A DNA stretch of 5,832 nucleotides from Oscillospiraceae bacterium (GCA_022792755.1 JAAWBP010000047.1:1-5832); one strand, 5' to 3'; positions 1 to 5,283 are shown, counted from the stretch's first letter. Numbers and translations are program-made. Notes: generated by a model from the letters alone, not told the origin.

Positions 1-676
1 AGAATTCAAGCTCCATCTGCTCGAATTCCCGGGTGCGGAAGGTGAAGTTCCCGGGCGTGATCTCGTTGCGGAACGACTTGCCCACCTGCCCGATCCCGAA
101 GGGGACTTTTTTACGGGTAGTCCGCTGGACGTTTGCAAAGTTCACAAAAATCCCCTGCGCCGTTTCGGGCCTCAGGTAAATTTCGTTCTTCGCATCCTCC
201 GTGACGCCCTGGAAGGTCTTGAACATCAGGTTGAATTTGCGGATATCCGTGAAGTTTTTACTGCCGCAGTTCGGGCAGGAAACCCCTTTTTCTTTGATAA
301 AATCGAGCATCTGCCCGTCGGACCAGCCGTTGGGGGCAACCCCGGTCTGCGCCTCGATCAGCTGGTCGGCGCGGTGGCGGGTTTTGCAGTCCCGGCAGTC
401 CATCAACGGGTCGGAAAAACCGCCGACATGGCCGGAGGCGACCCAGACCTGCGGGTTCATCAGCAGCGCGGAATCCAGCCCCACATTATAAGGAGACTCC
501 TGAATGAATTTTTTCCACCAGGCGCGTTTGACGTTGTTTTTAAATTCAACGCCGAGCGGGCCGTAGTCCCAGGTGTTGGAAAGCCCGCCGTAGATCTCAC
601 TTCCGGCGTAGACAAACCCCCTGTTTTTGCAGAGCGCTACGATCTTTTCCATCGTCTTTTCACTGTTTTTCAGCAT
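1..676 (-). CDS. glyQS: Glycine--tRNA ligase, one-chain class II type (5' part; gene runs off the left edge)
   Basis: Charges tRNA-Gly with glycine in the cytoplasm. The first 225 residues are present and the rest lies beyond base 1. Visible family marks are an N-terminal KNRGFVYAGSEIYGG segment (residues 17-31), then NTWDYGPLGVEFKNN (34-48), and two CxxC pairs (C94/C97 and C134/C137) typical of the zinc-containing insertion. YLRPETAQGIFVNF (167-180) and class II motif 2, FRNEITP with REFEQMELEF (202-225), complete the catalytic signature. These identify the homodimeric GlyRS used by Bacillota (called glyQS or glyS), not the two-subunit glyQ/glyS enzyme. The ATG at 676 was chosen because GGAGGAC (687-681) sits just upstream and family homology begins at once. 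It is divergent from gdhA and has its own promoter at 818-846. Nothing odd is seen in the part present. Confidence 0.96.
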   Translation of the reverse strand, partial: MLKNSEKTMEKIVALCKNRGFVYAGSEIYGGLSNTWDYGPLGVEFKNNVKRAWWKKFIQESPYNVGLDSALLMNPQVWVASGHVGGFSDPLMDCRDCKTRHRADQLIEAQTGVAPNGWSDGQMLDFIKEKGVSCPNCGSKNFTDIRKFNLMFKTFQGVTEDAKNEIYLRPETAQGIFVNFANVQRTTRKKVPFGIGQVGKSFRNEITPGNFTFRTREFEQMELEF

Positions 677-817
677 ATCTGTCCTCCATAATATCCGTGG
701 CCCCCGTACCGGCTGCACAAGGGGCACAGCTTAATTGATCTTTATATTAATAAGGTATACCGGCAGAGGGAACACCCTGCCAATCGAGGGATATTTTTCC
801 GTGCCTATAACTCTATT

Positions 818-846
818 AGTTTAAAGCATTCTTGGATTTTCGTCAA
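818..846 (-). promoter_or_regulatory. Sigma-A promoter for the glycyl-tRNA synthetase gene
   Basis: On the minus strand TTGACG (846-841) and TAAACT (823-818) are separated by exactly 17 bases. Transcription would begin near 811 and give a leader of about 135 bases before the ATG at 676. The only clear leader structure is a short hairpin, GGCAGGGTGTTCCCTCTGCC (781-762), with a small bulge. No T-box signature or terminator run of T is seen, so no specific control is proposed. Confidence 0.65.
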
Positions 847-1025
847 CAATTTTCAGTTGTTTGCGCCCAAAACAAACCAAAAATTAATATTTCATTCAGA
901 ATTGTCTCCCTCATCAAAGGGGAATCTGTATAGTATTCCGCCGAATCGGATTTTCATCCGCCTGTGCCGGAAACGCAATTTTGCAACTTTTTATTTTCAA
1001 ACTTGCAAAAAAATCAAAATTTCTA

Positions 1026-1054
1026 TTGTTTTTGAGGGGAAAATGATTTATAAT
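1026..1054 (+). promoter_or_regulatory. Sigma-A promoter for gdhA
   Basis: A perfect -10 box TATAAT (1049-1054) lies 17 bases after a partial -35 box TTGTTT (1026-1031). The predicted start is near 1061, giving a leader of about 70 bases before the gdhA ATG at 1131. Confidence 0.65.
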
Positions 1055-1064
1055 GGGGTTAGCA

Positions 1065-1103
1065 ACTCTGAGAGCGGCTCTTTGCCGCAGCGATTGAAAG
1101 AGT
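1065..1103 (+). promoter_or_regulatory. Stem-loop in the gdhA leader
   Basis: The short leader contains a perfect inner hairpin GCGGC/GCCGC (1074-1078 with 1084-1088, five-base loop), enclosed by ACTCT/AGAGT (1065-1069 with 1099-1103). There is no T tract, so it is not a terminator. It ends about 12 bases before the Shine-Dalgarno sequence and might stabilise the 5' end of the mRNA. A regulatory role is only inferred. Confidence 0.35.
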
Positions 1104-1130
1104 GTTCTGATCAATAAGGAGGTTATCATC

Positions 1131-2462
1131 ATGTCCTACGTACAAGACGTATTAAATGACCTGATCGCCAGAAACCCCGGCCAGCCGGAGTTTCATCAGG
1201 CCGCTACTGAGGTTTTGAATTCCATCGCCCCGGTGGTAGAAAAAAATCCGAAATACCAGGAAGTTTCCCTTTTGGAGCGCCTGGTTGAGCCGGAGCGGAT
1301 CATCATGTTCCGCGTCCCATGGGTGGACGACAACGGCAAGGTGCAGGTGAACAAAGGTTACCGCGTCCAGTTCAACAGCGCCATCGGCCCCTATAAGGGC
1401 GGTCTGCGGTTCCATCCCTCCGTTAATTTGGGGATCATCAAATTCCTCGGTTTTGAGCAGATTTTCAAAAACTCCCTGACCGGCCTGCCGATCGGCGGCG
1501 GCAAGGGCGGCTCCGATTTTGACCCGAAGGGCAAATCCGACCGCGAAGTCATGGCGTTCTGCCAGAGCTTCATGACCGAGCTTTCCCGGCACATCGGGGC
1601 GGACACCGACGTTCCGGCCGGCGATATCGGCGTCGGCGGACGGGAGATCGGCTTTATGTTCGGCCAGTACAAACGGCTCAAAAACCTGTATGAAGGCGTC
1701 CTCACCGGCAAGGGCTTGACCTACGGCGGCTCCCTGATCCGCACCGAGGCGACCGGCTACGGATTGATCTATCTCACCGAGGAGATGCTCAAAGACCACG
1801 GCATCGAGATCGCGGGCAAAACCGCCGTCGTTTCCGGTTCCGGCAACGTCGCAATCTATGCGGTTCAGAAGCTCCAGCAGCTCGGTGCAAAAGTTGTCGC
1901 CATGAGCGACTCGAACGGTTATATCTACGACGAAGAAGGGATTGACCTCGCAGCGATCAAAGAGATCAAAGAAGTCAAACGCGGCCGCGTAAAGGATTAC
2001 CTTTCCTACCGTCCGAACGCGAAATACACCGAAGGAAAGGGCATCTGGGGGATCAAATGCGACCTGGCGTTCCCCTGCGCAACCCAGAATGAACTCAATG
2101 AAGACGATGCCAACACCCTGGTGAAAAACGGCGTCATCGCCGTTGCAGAGGGCGCCAATATGCCGTCCACCATCGAAGCGACCAACGTGTTCCTCGCAAG
2201 CAAGGTGCTCTTTGCGCCCGGCAAGGCTGCGAACGCCGGCGGCGTTGCGACCTCCGCGCTTGAGATGAGCCAGAACAGCCTCCGCCTGAGCTGGACTGCG
2301 GAAGAAGTCGACGAGCGGCTTAAAAATATTATGGTCAACATTTACCGGAACATGTCTGCCGCCGCAAAGGAATTCGATGCCGAGGACAACTTCGTTGTCG
2401 GCGCCAACATTGCCGGATTCAAAAAGGTTGCGGACACCATGCTCGCCCAAGGTATTATCTAA
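1131..2462 (+). CDS. gdhA: Glutamate dehydrogenase, probably NADP-dependent
   Basis: Cytoplasmic hexameric enzyme that interconverts 2-oxoglutarate plus ammonium with L-glutamate, linking nitrogen assimilation to central carbon flow. The 443 residues match the usual length (about 445-450). The substrate domain carries GPYKGGLRF with K89, K113, the catalytic lysine K125 in PIGGGKGG (120-127), and D165 in VPAGD. The same numbers are used for the catalytic residues of the Clostridium symbiosum enzyme. The dinucleotide fold shows SGSGNVA (235-241). The acid-serine loop MSDSNG (258-263) resembles NADP-type enzymes such as E. coli GdhA rather than the NAD-type clostridial one, so NADP preference is an inference. 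S380 is also kept. The start is fixed by AAGGAGG (1116-1122), eight bases before the ATG. It appears monocistronic, with its own promoter and terminator. Confidence 0.97.
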   Translation: MSYVQDVLNDLIARNPGQPEFHQAATEVLNSIAPVVEKNPKYQEVSLLERLVEPERIIMFRVPWVDDNGKVQVNKGYRVQFNSAIGPYKGGLRFHPSVNLGIIKFLGFEQIFKNSLTGLPIGGGKGGSDFDPKGKSDREVMAFCQSFMTELSRHIGADTDVPAGDIGVGGREIGFMFGQYKRLKNLYEGVLTGKGLTYGGSLIRTEATGYGLIYLTEEMLKDHGIEIAGKTAVVSGSGNVAIYAVQKLQQLGAKVVAMSDSNGYIYDEEGIDLAAIKEIKEVKRGRVKDYLSYRPNAKYTEGKGIWGIKCDLAFPCATQNELNEDDANTLVKNGVIAVAEGANMPSTIEATNVFLASKVLFAPGKAANAGGVATSALEMSQNSLRLSWTAEEVDERLKNIMVNIYRNMSAAAKEFDAEDNFVVGANIAGFKKVADTMLAQGII

Positions 2463-2478
2463 GGGATTCAACTTCTTG

Positions 2479-2511
2479 AAAAGCCCCCGTCCTAAAAGAC
2501 GGGGGCTTTTT
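2479..2511 (+). terminator. Rho-independent terminator of gdhA
   Basis: A perfect 13-bp stem, AAAAGCCCCCGTC (2479-2491) with GACGGGGGCTTTT (2498-2510), encloses a six-base loop and ends in a run of T. It lies 17 bases after the gdhA stop codon. The A-rich left arm means it could also work in reverse, but no minus-strand gene approaches it. Confidence 0.95.
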
Positions 2512-2575
2512 GCCGGCTGCCAGGCAGGACTTTCATGTAAAGCTGCTCCGTTTCTCCTCTTTTTTTCAAAATCGC

Positions 2576-2604
2576 TTGACAAGCTCTTTGCCAGCAAGTA
2601 TAAT
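2576..2604 (+). promoter_or_regulatory. Perfect-consensus sigma-A promoter for tRNA-Pro
   Basis: TTGACA (2576-2581) and TATAAT (2599-2604) are both exact consensus hexamers with the optimal 17-base spacer. The start is expected near 2611, about 20 bases before the mature tRNA. Such a strong promoter fits a stable RNA gene. Confidence 0.9.
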
Positions 2605-2631
2605 ATTTAAGTACCTTTTAGTGTGAATCGT

Positions 2632-2708
2632 CGAGGTGTGGCTCAGTTTGGTAGAGCGCTGCGTTCGGGACGCAGAGGCCGCAGGTTCAAGTCCTGTCAC
2701 CTCGACCA
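2632..2708 (+). tRNA. tRNA-Pro, anticodon CGG, CCA encoded
   Basis: A complete 77-base cloverleaf. Acceptor stem CGAGGTG (2632-2638) pairs with CACCTCG (2698-2704), followed by A73 and an encoded CCA (2706-2708). The D arm is GCTC/GAGC (2641-2644 and 2654-2657). The anticodon stem is CTGCG/CGCAG (2659-2663 and 2671-2675) with loop TTCGGGA, so the anticodon is CGG (2666-2668), reading the proline codon CCG. The T arm is GCAGG-TTCAAGT-CCTGT, closed by a G-T pair. C1-G72 and A73 agree with bacterial proline tRNAs. It is a single-gene unit with its own promoter and terminator. Confidence 0.96.
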
Positions 2709-2763
2709 TAAGAAAAATCCTCTCAAAGCCTTTATTTCGGGGCTTTGAGAGGATTTTCTTATG
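2707..2763 (+). terminator. Long terminator hairpin fused to the tRNA 3' end
   Basis: The left arm (2707-2730) pairs with the right arm (2741-2763) over 23 bp with one bulged A, around a ten-base loop. The right arm ends TTTTCTTAT, serving as the T tract. The left arm begins with the last two bases of the encoded CCA, so the terminator directly abuts the mature tRNA. The stem is close to symmetrical and could also stop transcription from the right. Confidence 0.85.
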
Positions 2764-2778
2764 ATGAATTCAAAAGTT

Positions 2779-2799
2779 TTTAAAGGTATGTCCTTTAAA
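2779..2799. repeat. Perfect 8-bp palindrome between two terminators
   Basis: TTTAAAGG (2779-2786) and CCTTTAAA (2792-2799) are exact complements around the five bases TATGT. It lies between the tRNA terminator and an orphan terminator. It contains AAAGGTAT, also found at the centre of the recombinase-adjacent site at 3618-3643, so it might be a protein-binding site. The similarity is short and may be chance. Confidence 0.4.
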
Positions 2800-2814
2800 T
2801 GCATTTTATAAACT

Positions 2815-2851
2815 AAAGCCCGGAGCTGGTTTGCGCTCCGGGCTTTTTCTT
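2815..2851 (+). terminator. Second, orphan Rho-independent terminator
   Basis: Perfect 12-bp stem AAAGCCCGGAGC (2815-2826) with GCTCCGGGCTTT (2835-2846), eight-base loop, then a T-rich run to 2855. It follows the tRNA terminator by about 50 bases with no gene in between. It may be a back-up terminator, the remains of a lost gene, or the end of an unseen small RNA. It insulates the recombinase gene from upstream transcription. Confidence 0.85.
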
Positions 2852-2872
2852 TTTGCTCTCACCTTTTCCAGT

Positions 2873-2902
2873 TTGCCAGCTGTGACCCGTCTGCGTTAAG
2901 AT
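2873..2902 (+). promoter_or_regulatory. Candidate promoter for the serine recombinase gene
   Basis: TTGCCA (2873-2878) and TAAGAT (2897-2902) are separated by 18 bases, just after the orphan terminator and about 30 bases before the gene. Each hexamer is one or two bases from consensus. With a terminator directly upstream the gene needs its own promoter, which supports this call. Confidence 0.5.
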
Positions 2903-2933
2903 ATAAGGGAATCAATCGGAAAGGGGTTGGCAT

Positions 2934-3560
2934 ATGGCAGAGAAGATTTACGGCTATGTGCGGGTATCGACAAAAGAGCAGAATGAAACGCGCCAGCTGG
3001 TCGCCATGCGTGAATTCGGCGTGGCGGAGGAAAATATCATCATCGAAAAATGCTCCGGAAAGGACTTCCGGCGGCCCCGGTATCAGCTGCTGGTCGAAAG
3101 CCTGCTGCCGGGGGACGTGCTGGTTGTCAAAAGCATCGACCGGCTGGGCCGGAATTACACCGAAATCCTGGAGCAGTGGAACACGATCACCAAAAGCCGC
3201 GAAGCCGCCATCGTCGTGCTGGACATGCCGCTTTTGGACACCCGGCAGAGGCGGGACTTAACCGGAACGCTGATTGTGGACATCGTGCTCCAACTTCTAA
3301 GTTATGTGGCGCAGACCGAACGGGAGAGCATTCGGCAGCGTCAGACCGAAGGCATCGCAGCGGCGATAGGGCGCGGGGTGCAGTTCGGGCGTAGGCGCCT
3401 TCCGCTGCCGGACGGCTTTGAAGAGATGGCACAGCTCTGGAAAAAAGGGCTCGTTTCCTCCCGGGCCGCCTCCGGGGAGTTAGGCATCTCCCGCGACACT
3501 TTTCTGCGCAGGGCAAAAGAATACGATTCCGCCCAGTCAATTCCTCACAACGCCCTATAG
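2934..3560 (+). CDS. Serine recombinase, resolvase/invertase family
   Basis: A 208-residue small serine recombinase that would cut DNA at paired short sites through a 5'-phosphoserine link and reseal it as an inversion, deletion or integration. The N-terminal catalytic domain starts YGYVRVSTKEQ (6-16), with R10 and nucleophile S12. It continues with SGKDFRRPRY (41-50) and the active-site block KSIDRLGRN (66-74) with R70 and R73. The long helix ERESIRQRQTEGI (129-141) and the linker GVQFGRRR lead to a C-terminal helix-turn-helix at about 168-196 (SSRAASGELGISRDTFLRRAKEY). This order (catalytic first, helix-turn-helix last) is that of resolvases and invertases, not IS607 TnpA, which has its DNA-binding domain first. 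Length is near the family norm (about 180-210). The start is supported by AAGGGG (2921-2926), seven bases upstream. Two palindromic inverted sites just downstream are plausible substrates. The exact reaction is unknown. Confidence 0.92.
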   Translation: MAEKIYGYVRVSTKEQNETRQLVAMREFGVAEENIIIEKCSGKDFRRPRYQLLVESLLPGDVLVVKSIDRLGRNYTEILEQWNTITKSREAAIVVLDMPLLDTRQRRDLTGTLIVDIVLQLLSYVAQTERESIRQRQTEGIAAAIGRGVQFGRRRLPLPDGFEEMAQLWKKGLVSSRAASGELGISRDTFLRRAKEYDSAQSIPHNAL

Positions 3561-3592
3561 TCTGGCGAAGAAACCCACAAAATAGGCCATTT

Positions 3593-3662
3593 CCGGTAAA
3601 AACAAAAAAGATTTACCGGCGCAAAAGGTATACTTTTTGCGCCGACAAATCTTTTTTGTTTT
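3593..3662 (+). terminator. Long hairpin after the recombinase gene, probable terminator with an alternative fold
   Basis: Bases 3599-3614 pair perfectly with 3647-3662 (16 bp, A-rich left arm, T-rich right arm). Inside, 3617-3628 pairs with 3633-3644 through one G-T pair, leaving a TATA loop. The T-rich right arm could act as a terminator tract for the recombinase mRNA. An alternative helix exists: CCGGTAAA (3593-3600) is an exact complement of TTTACCGG (3612-3619), which would break the larger hairpin. The inner part is the first 26-bp recombination-like site. Confidence 0.6.
3618..3643 (+). repeat. 26-bp near-palindromic site, copy 1 (candidate recombinase crossover site)
   Basis: Half-sites GGCGCAAAAGGT and ACTTTTTGCGCC flank a central AT. 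Only one base pair (3627 opposite 3634) departs from perfect dyad symmetry. A 12+2+12 layout is that of small serine recombinase crossover sites such as hix. The site begins 57 bases after the recombinase stop codon. It is an exact reverse complement of the copy at 3733-3758. Site function is inferred from form and place. Confidence 0.6.
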
Positions 3663-3721
3663 CATTTCTGTTATCGGACACTTCCTGCGGAAAATAAGCT
3701 GCTTTTTAAAAAAATTTCATT

Positions 3722-3769
3722 TCCAGCCCTCTGGCGCAAAAAGTATACCTTTTGCGCCAGAGGGCTGGA
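3722..3769. repeat. Second long hairpin, upstream of the TnpB-like gene
   Basis: The arms 3722-3743 and 3748-3769 are complementary except for one A-C mismatch, leaving a TATA loop. The outer ten base pairs, CCAGCCCTCT with AGAGGGCTGG, are unrelated to the outer arms of the first hairpin, while the inner 26 bp are shared. There is no plus-strand T tract, so it is a poor plus-strand terminator. On the minus strand T-rich sequence follows and weak termination is possible. Confidence 0.6.
3733..3758 (-). repeat. 26-bp near-palindromic site, copy 2, inverted relative to copy 1
   Basis: Half-sites GGCGCAAAAAGT and ACCTTTTGCGCC around a central AT. Read on the minus strand it is identical to copy 1 over all 26 bases, including the one asymmetric position, so the pair is in inverted orientation. 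The centres are 115 bases apart. Recombination between them would invert the 89-base segment 3644-3732 and regenerate identical sites. Confidence 0.6.
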
Positions 3770-3771
3770 TT

Positions 3772-3777
3772 TATAAC
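3772..3777 (+). promoter_or_regulatory. Possible -10 box for the TnpB-like gene
   Basis: TATAAC (3772-3777) directly follows the second hairpin. No good -35 box lies at the right distance: TTTTGC (3750-3755) has a 16-base spacer but matches poorly, and TTGCGC (3752-3757) is only 14 bases away. If used, transcription would start near 3784, about 50 bases before the ATG. No better promoter was found in 3644-3732 on either strand. Confidence 0.25.
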
Positions 3778-3836
3778 GCCCCGCCTGTGACAAATCCGTT
3801 TTTCGCAAAAACAAGCGCAGGAAGGAAGTGGACGCG

Positions 3837-5003
3837 ATGGAACAGAAAACCGAAAATCAGCCTTCCTCAAAGAAAAAAGCGATGGAATACACCGTCGTCA
3901 AAATCCGGATTTTTCCAACAGCAGAGCAGACGGCACTAATCGAGAAGACCTTCGGCTGCTGCCGGTATCTCTGGAACCGGATGCTCGAGGACGTCCAGGA
4001 GTTTTATGCCGCCGCCGACGTCCACTATATCCCTACCCCGGCGCATTACAAAAAGGAAGCGCCATTTCTCAAAGAGGTGGACAGCCAGGCGCTCTGCACC
4101 GTCCATCAAAATCTGCGCCGGGCTTTTCTCGATTTTTTCCGCGCTCCCAAAACTTACCAGTATCCCAAATTCAAAACGAAAAAGTCCAGAAAGGACTCTT
4201 TCACCGTTCACTGCCGTCCCTATCATACCGGCCCTTCGATCCGTCTGGCAGCGGATGGGATTCAGATGCCGAAGCTGGGATTCGTGAAAGCCAAGGTGCA
4301 TCGAACCCCGCCGCGTGAGTGGCCGCTGCGGTTCGTCACGGTCAGCAGGACGAAATCCGGCAATTATTTTTGCTCCGTCGCTTTCGGCTATGAAGCGGCC
4401 GTTCCGGAAAGGGCCGTCCCCACCCCGGAGAGAACAGTGGGGTTAAATTTCTCCCTAACCCGTTTTTATGTGGACAGCGAGGGAGCAAGCCCAAAGCTGC
4501 CCAAACTCGCGAAGTCGCAGGAAAAGCTCTCCCGGATGCAGCAAAGGCTTTCCCAGATGGTCTGCGGCTCTAAAAATTATGAAGAACAACTGCACAAAAT
4601 CCGGCTTTTGCACGAACATCTCTCCAACCAGCGGAAGGATTTCATCCACAAGGAAAGCAGGCGGATAGCCAACGCCTGGGATGCAGTCTGTGTGAGGGAA
4701 ACCGACCTCAGGGAGCTGTCGCAGAAGTTCAGGCAGGGGAACCTTTCAGCGTTCGGCTTCGGGCGGTTCCGCGACTGTCTCAAATACAAACTGGAGCGTC
4801 AGGGGAAGCCGCTGATTGTGGTGGATCGATACGCTCCCGCGGCAAAGGCCTGCAACACCTGCGGCAGGATAAACGAAAGATTGGGTTCCCGCGAAAAAAG
4901 CTGGGTTTGCCCCTCCTGCGGAGCAACTCTCGCACGGGAGGTCAATACCGCAAGGAATATCCGCGATTTCGGCCTCGCGGCAGTATGCGAGAGCGTTGCC
5001 TGA
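3837..5003 (+). CDS. tnpB: TnpB-family protein with all three RuvC catalytic positions substituted (TldR-like, probably nuclease-dead)
   Basis: A 388-residue IS200/IS605-type TnpB homologue of normal length. The conserved N-terminal domain begins MEYTVVKIRIFPTAEQ (16-31), with FGCCRYLWNR (39-48), PKLGFVK (145-151) and a bridge-helix-like RLSQMVCGSKN stretch (237-247). The RuvC-I motif, normally GIDLG, reads GLNFS, so the aspartate is N204. In RuvC-II, AVCVRETDLRELSQ aligns without gaps to the usual AVCIEDLNMKAMSQ, placing R287 at the catalytic glutamate, although E288 is adjacent. RuvC-III, normally RDVNAA, reads REVNTA, so the aspartate is E368. The zinc finger CNTCG/CPSCG (C339, C342, C358, C361) is intact. 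There is no frameshift and no transposase gene beside it. This fits an exapted RNA-guided DNA binder, as in the known TldR repressors, rather than decay; function is inferred. ATG 3837 is preferred because GGAAG (3824-3828) is eight bases upstream; GTG 3828 is too close to the ribosome binding site. csrA lies downstream on the same strand. Confidence 0.88.
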   Translation: MEQKTENQPSSKKKAMEYTVVKIRIFPTAEQTALIEKTFGCCRYLWNRMLEDVQEFYAAADVHYIPTPAHYKKEAPFLKEVDSQALCTVHQNLRRAFLDFFRAPKTYQYPKFKTKKSRKDSFTVHCRPYHTGPSIRLAADGIQMPKLGFVKAKVHRTPPREWPLRFVTVSRTKSGNYFCSVAFGYEAAVPERAVPTPERTVGLNFSLTRFYVDSEGASPKLPKLAKSQEKLSRMQQRLSQMVCGSKNYEEQLHKIRLLHEHLSNQRKDFIHKESRRIANAWDAVCVRETDLRELSQKFRQGNLSAFGFGRFRDCLKYKLERQGKPLIVVDRYAPAAKACNTCGRINERLGSREKSWVCPSCGATLAREVNTARNIRDFGLAAVCESVA

Positions 5004-5067
5004 GCTCATTAAAGAAGTTGAGATCCATTTTAGGTAATGATCCTTGATTAATATTGATTCTTTCACG

Positions 5068-5249
5068 AATCAGCGCCCGGCCGGGACGCCGGGGAAGGCC
5101 CATGCGCACGGCTGGGAAACGCTGATTTGACCGGCAAATGATTTTTGACGGTGAAATCAGCGCTTCCCGAAGCCGTCAAGTGGGAATAAAAGAAGGCTCC
5201 CTGCGAAAGTGGGAGGTGCCCGAATCCCCTTTGCGGGGACGTCCACTCA
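5068..5249 (+). ncRNA. Candidate TnpB/TldR guide RNA scaffold, also the leader of csrA
   Basis: TnpB guide RNAs (omegaRNA/reRNA) are encoded at and after the 3' end of tnpB, and this region starts 65 bases after the stop codon. It shows dense complementary pairing. One long hairpin spans 5108-5176: ACGGCT/AGCCGT, GGGAA/TTCCC, CGCTGATTT/AAATCAGCG and ACCG/CGGT, about 24 bp in all. Next come hairpins at 5197-5215 (CTCCC/GGGAG) and 5225-5239 (TCCCC/GGGGA), both enclosed by AGTGG (5179-5183) with CCACT (5243-5247). A 5' hairpin CCCGGC/GCCGGG lies at 5076-5093. AATCAGCG (5068-5075) could instead pair with 5120-5127, so a switch between folds is possible. Folds were drawn by eye. The true 5' end may lie inside the tnpB 3' end. 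The RNA could alternatively be a csrA leader element unrelated to TnpB. Confidence 0.45.
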
Positions 5250-5265
5250 GCACAGTATTATCCTT
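5250..5265 (+). other. Candidate guide segment of the TldR-like RNA
   Basis: If the scaffold closes with CCACT (5243-5247), the following 16 bases, GCACAGTATTATCCTT, would be the guide. They hold a -10-like TATTAT (5256-5261), as might be expected if the target were a promoter. No second copy or complement of this sequence was found in the window, so the target would be elsewhere. GCACA (5250-5254) can also pair with TGTGC (5265-5269), which argues for a short guide or for a different boundary. Confidence 0.2.
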
Positions 5266-5283
5266 GTGCAATAAGGCGCAGTC

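Larger units (their letters stand above)
677..1130. other. Divergent intergenic region between the glycyl-tRNA synthetase gene and gdhA
   Basis: About 450 bases without a convincing gene. The left part (677-846) is the leader and promoter of the minus-strand synthetase gene. The right part (1026-1130) is the promoter and leader of gdhA. The stretch 847-1025 is AT-rich with many short A and T runs. It has no ribosome binding site followed by a coding-like frame on either strand, and no extended inverted repeat. The open frames here lack codon bias and are taken as chance. Upstream control sites for either gene could lie here but none is recognisable. Confidence 0.6.

Noticed and set aside
677..811. 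Possible T-box riboswitch in the glycyl-tRNA synthetase leader
   Set aside because: Such leaders are common in Bacillota, and GTGCAGCCGGTACGG and AGGGTG look suggestive. However, the leader is only about 135 bases, the T-box consensus AGGGTGGNACCGCG is absent, and no terminator with a T tract precedes the gene.
1152..2597. 481-codon open frame on the minus strand opposite gdhA
   Set aside because: It is the antisense shadow of gdhA, whose protein is unmistakable. It would also cover the gdhA terminator and has no ribosome binding site.
2632..2708. tRNA-Pro as an integrase attachment site for an island
   Set aside because: No repeat of the tRNA 3' end is seen downstream, and the only recombinase in view is a small serine enzyme rather than a tyrosine integrase.
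3671..3677. Sigma-28-like -10 sequence CCGATAA on the minus strand inside the invertible segment
   Set aside because: Tempting because csrA is linked to motility, but no TAAA-like -35 element lies 14-16 bases upstream (3692-3696), so it does not make a flagellar promoter.
3593..3768. CRISPR array or IS terminal inverted repeats formed by the two 26-bp repeats
   Set aside because: There are only two copies, in inverted orientation, each self-complementary, with no spacers. They enclose 89 non-coding bases rather than a transposase gene.
3828..5003. Active IS200/IS605 or IS607 transposon
   Set aside because: There is no Y1 transposase and no IS607-type recombinase, and the TnpB RuvC acids are substituted. 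The inverted site pair lies only on the upstream side, so it does not bracket the gene.
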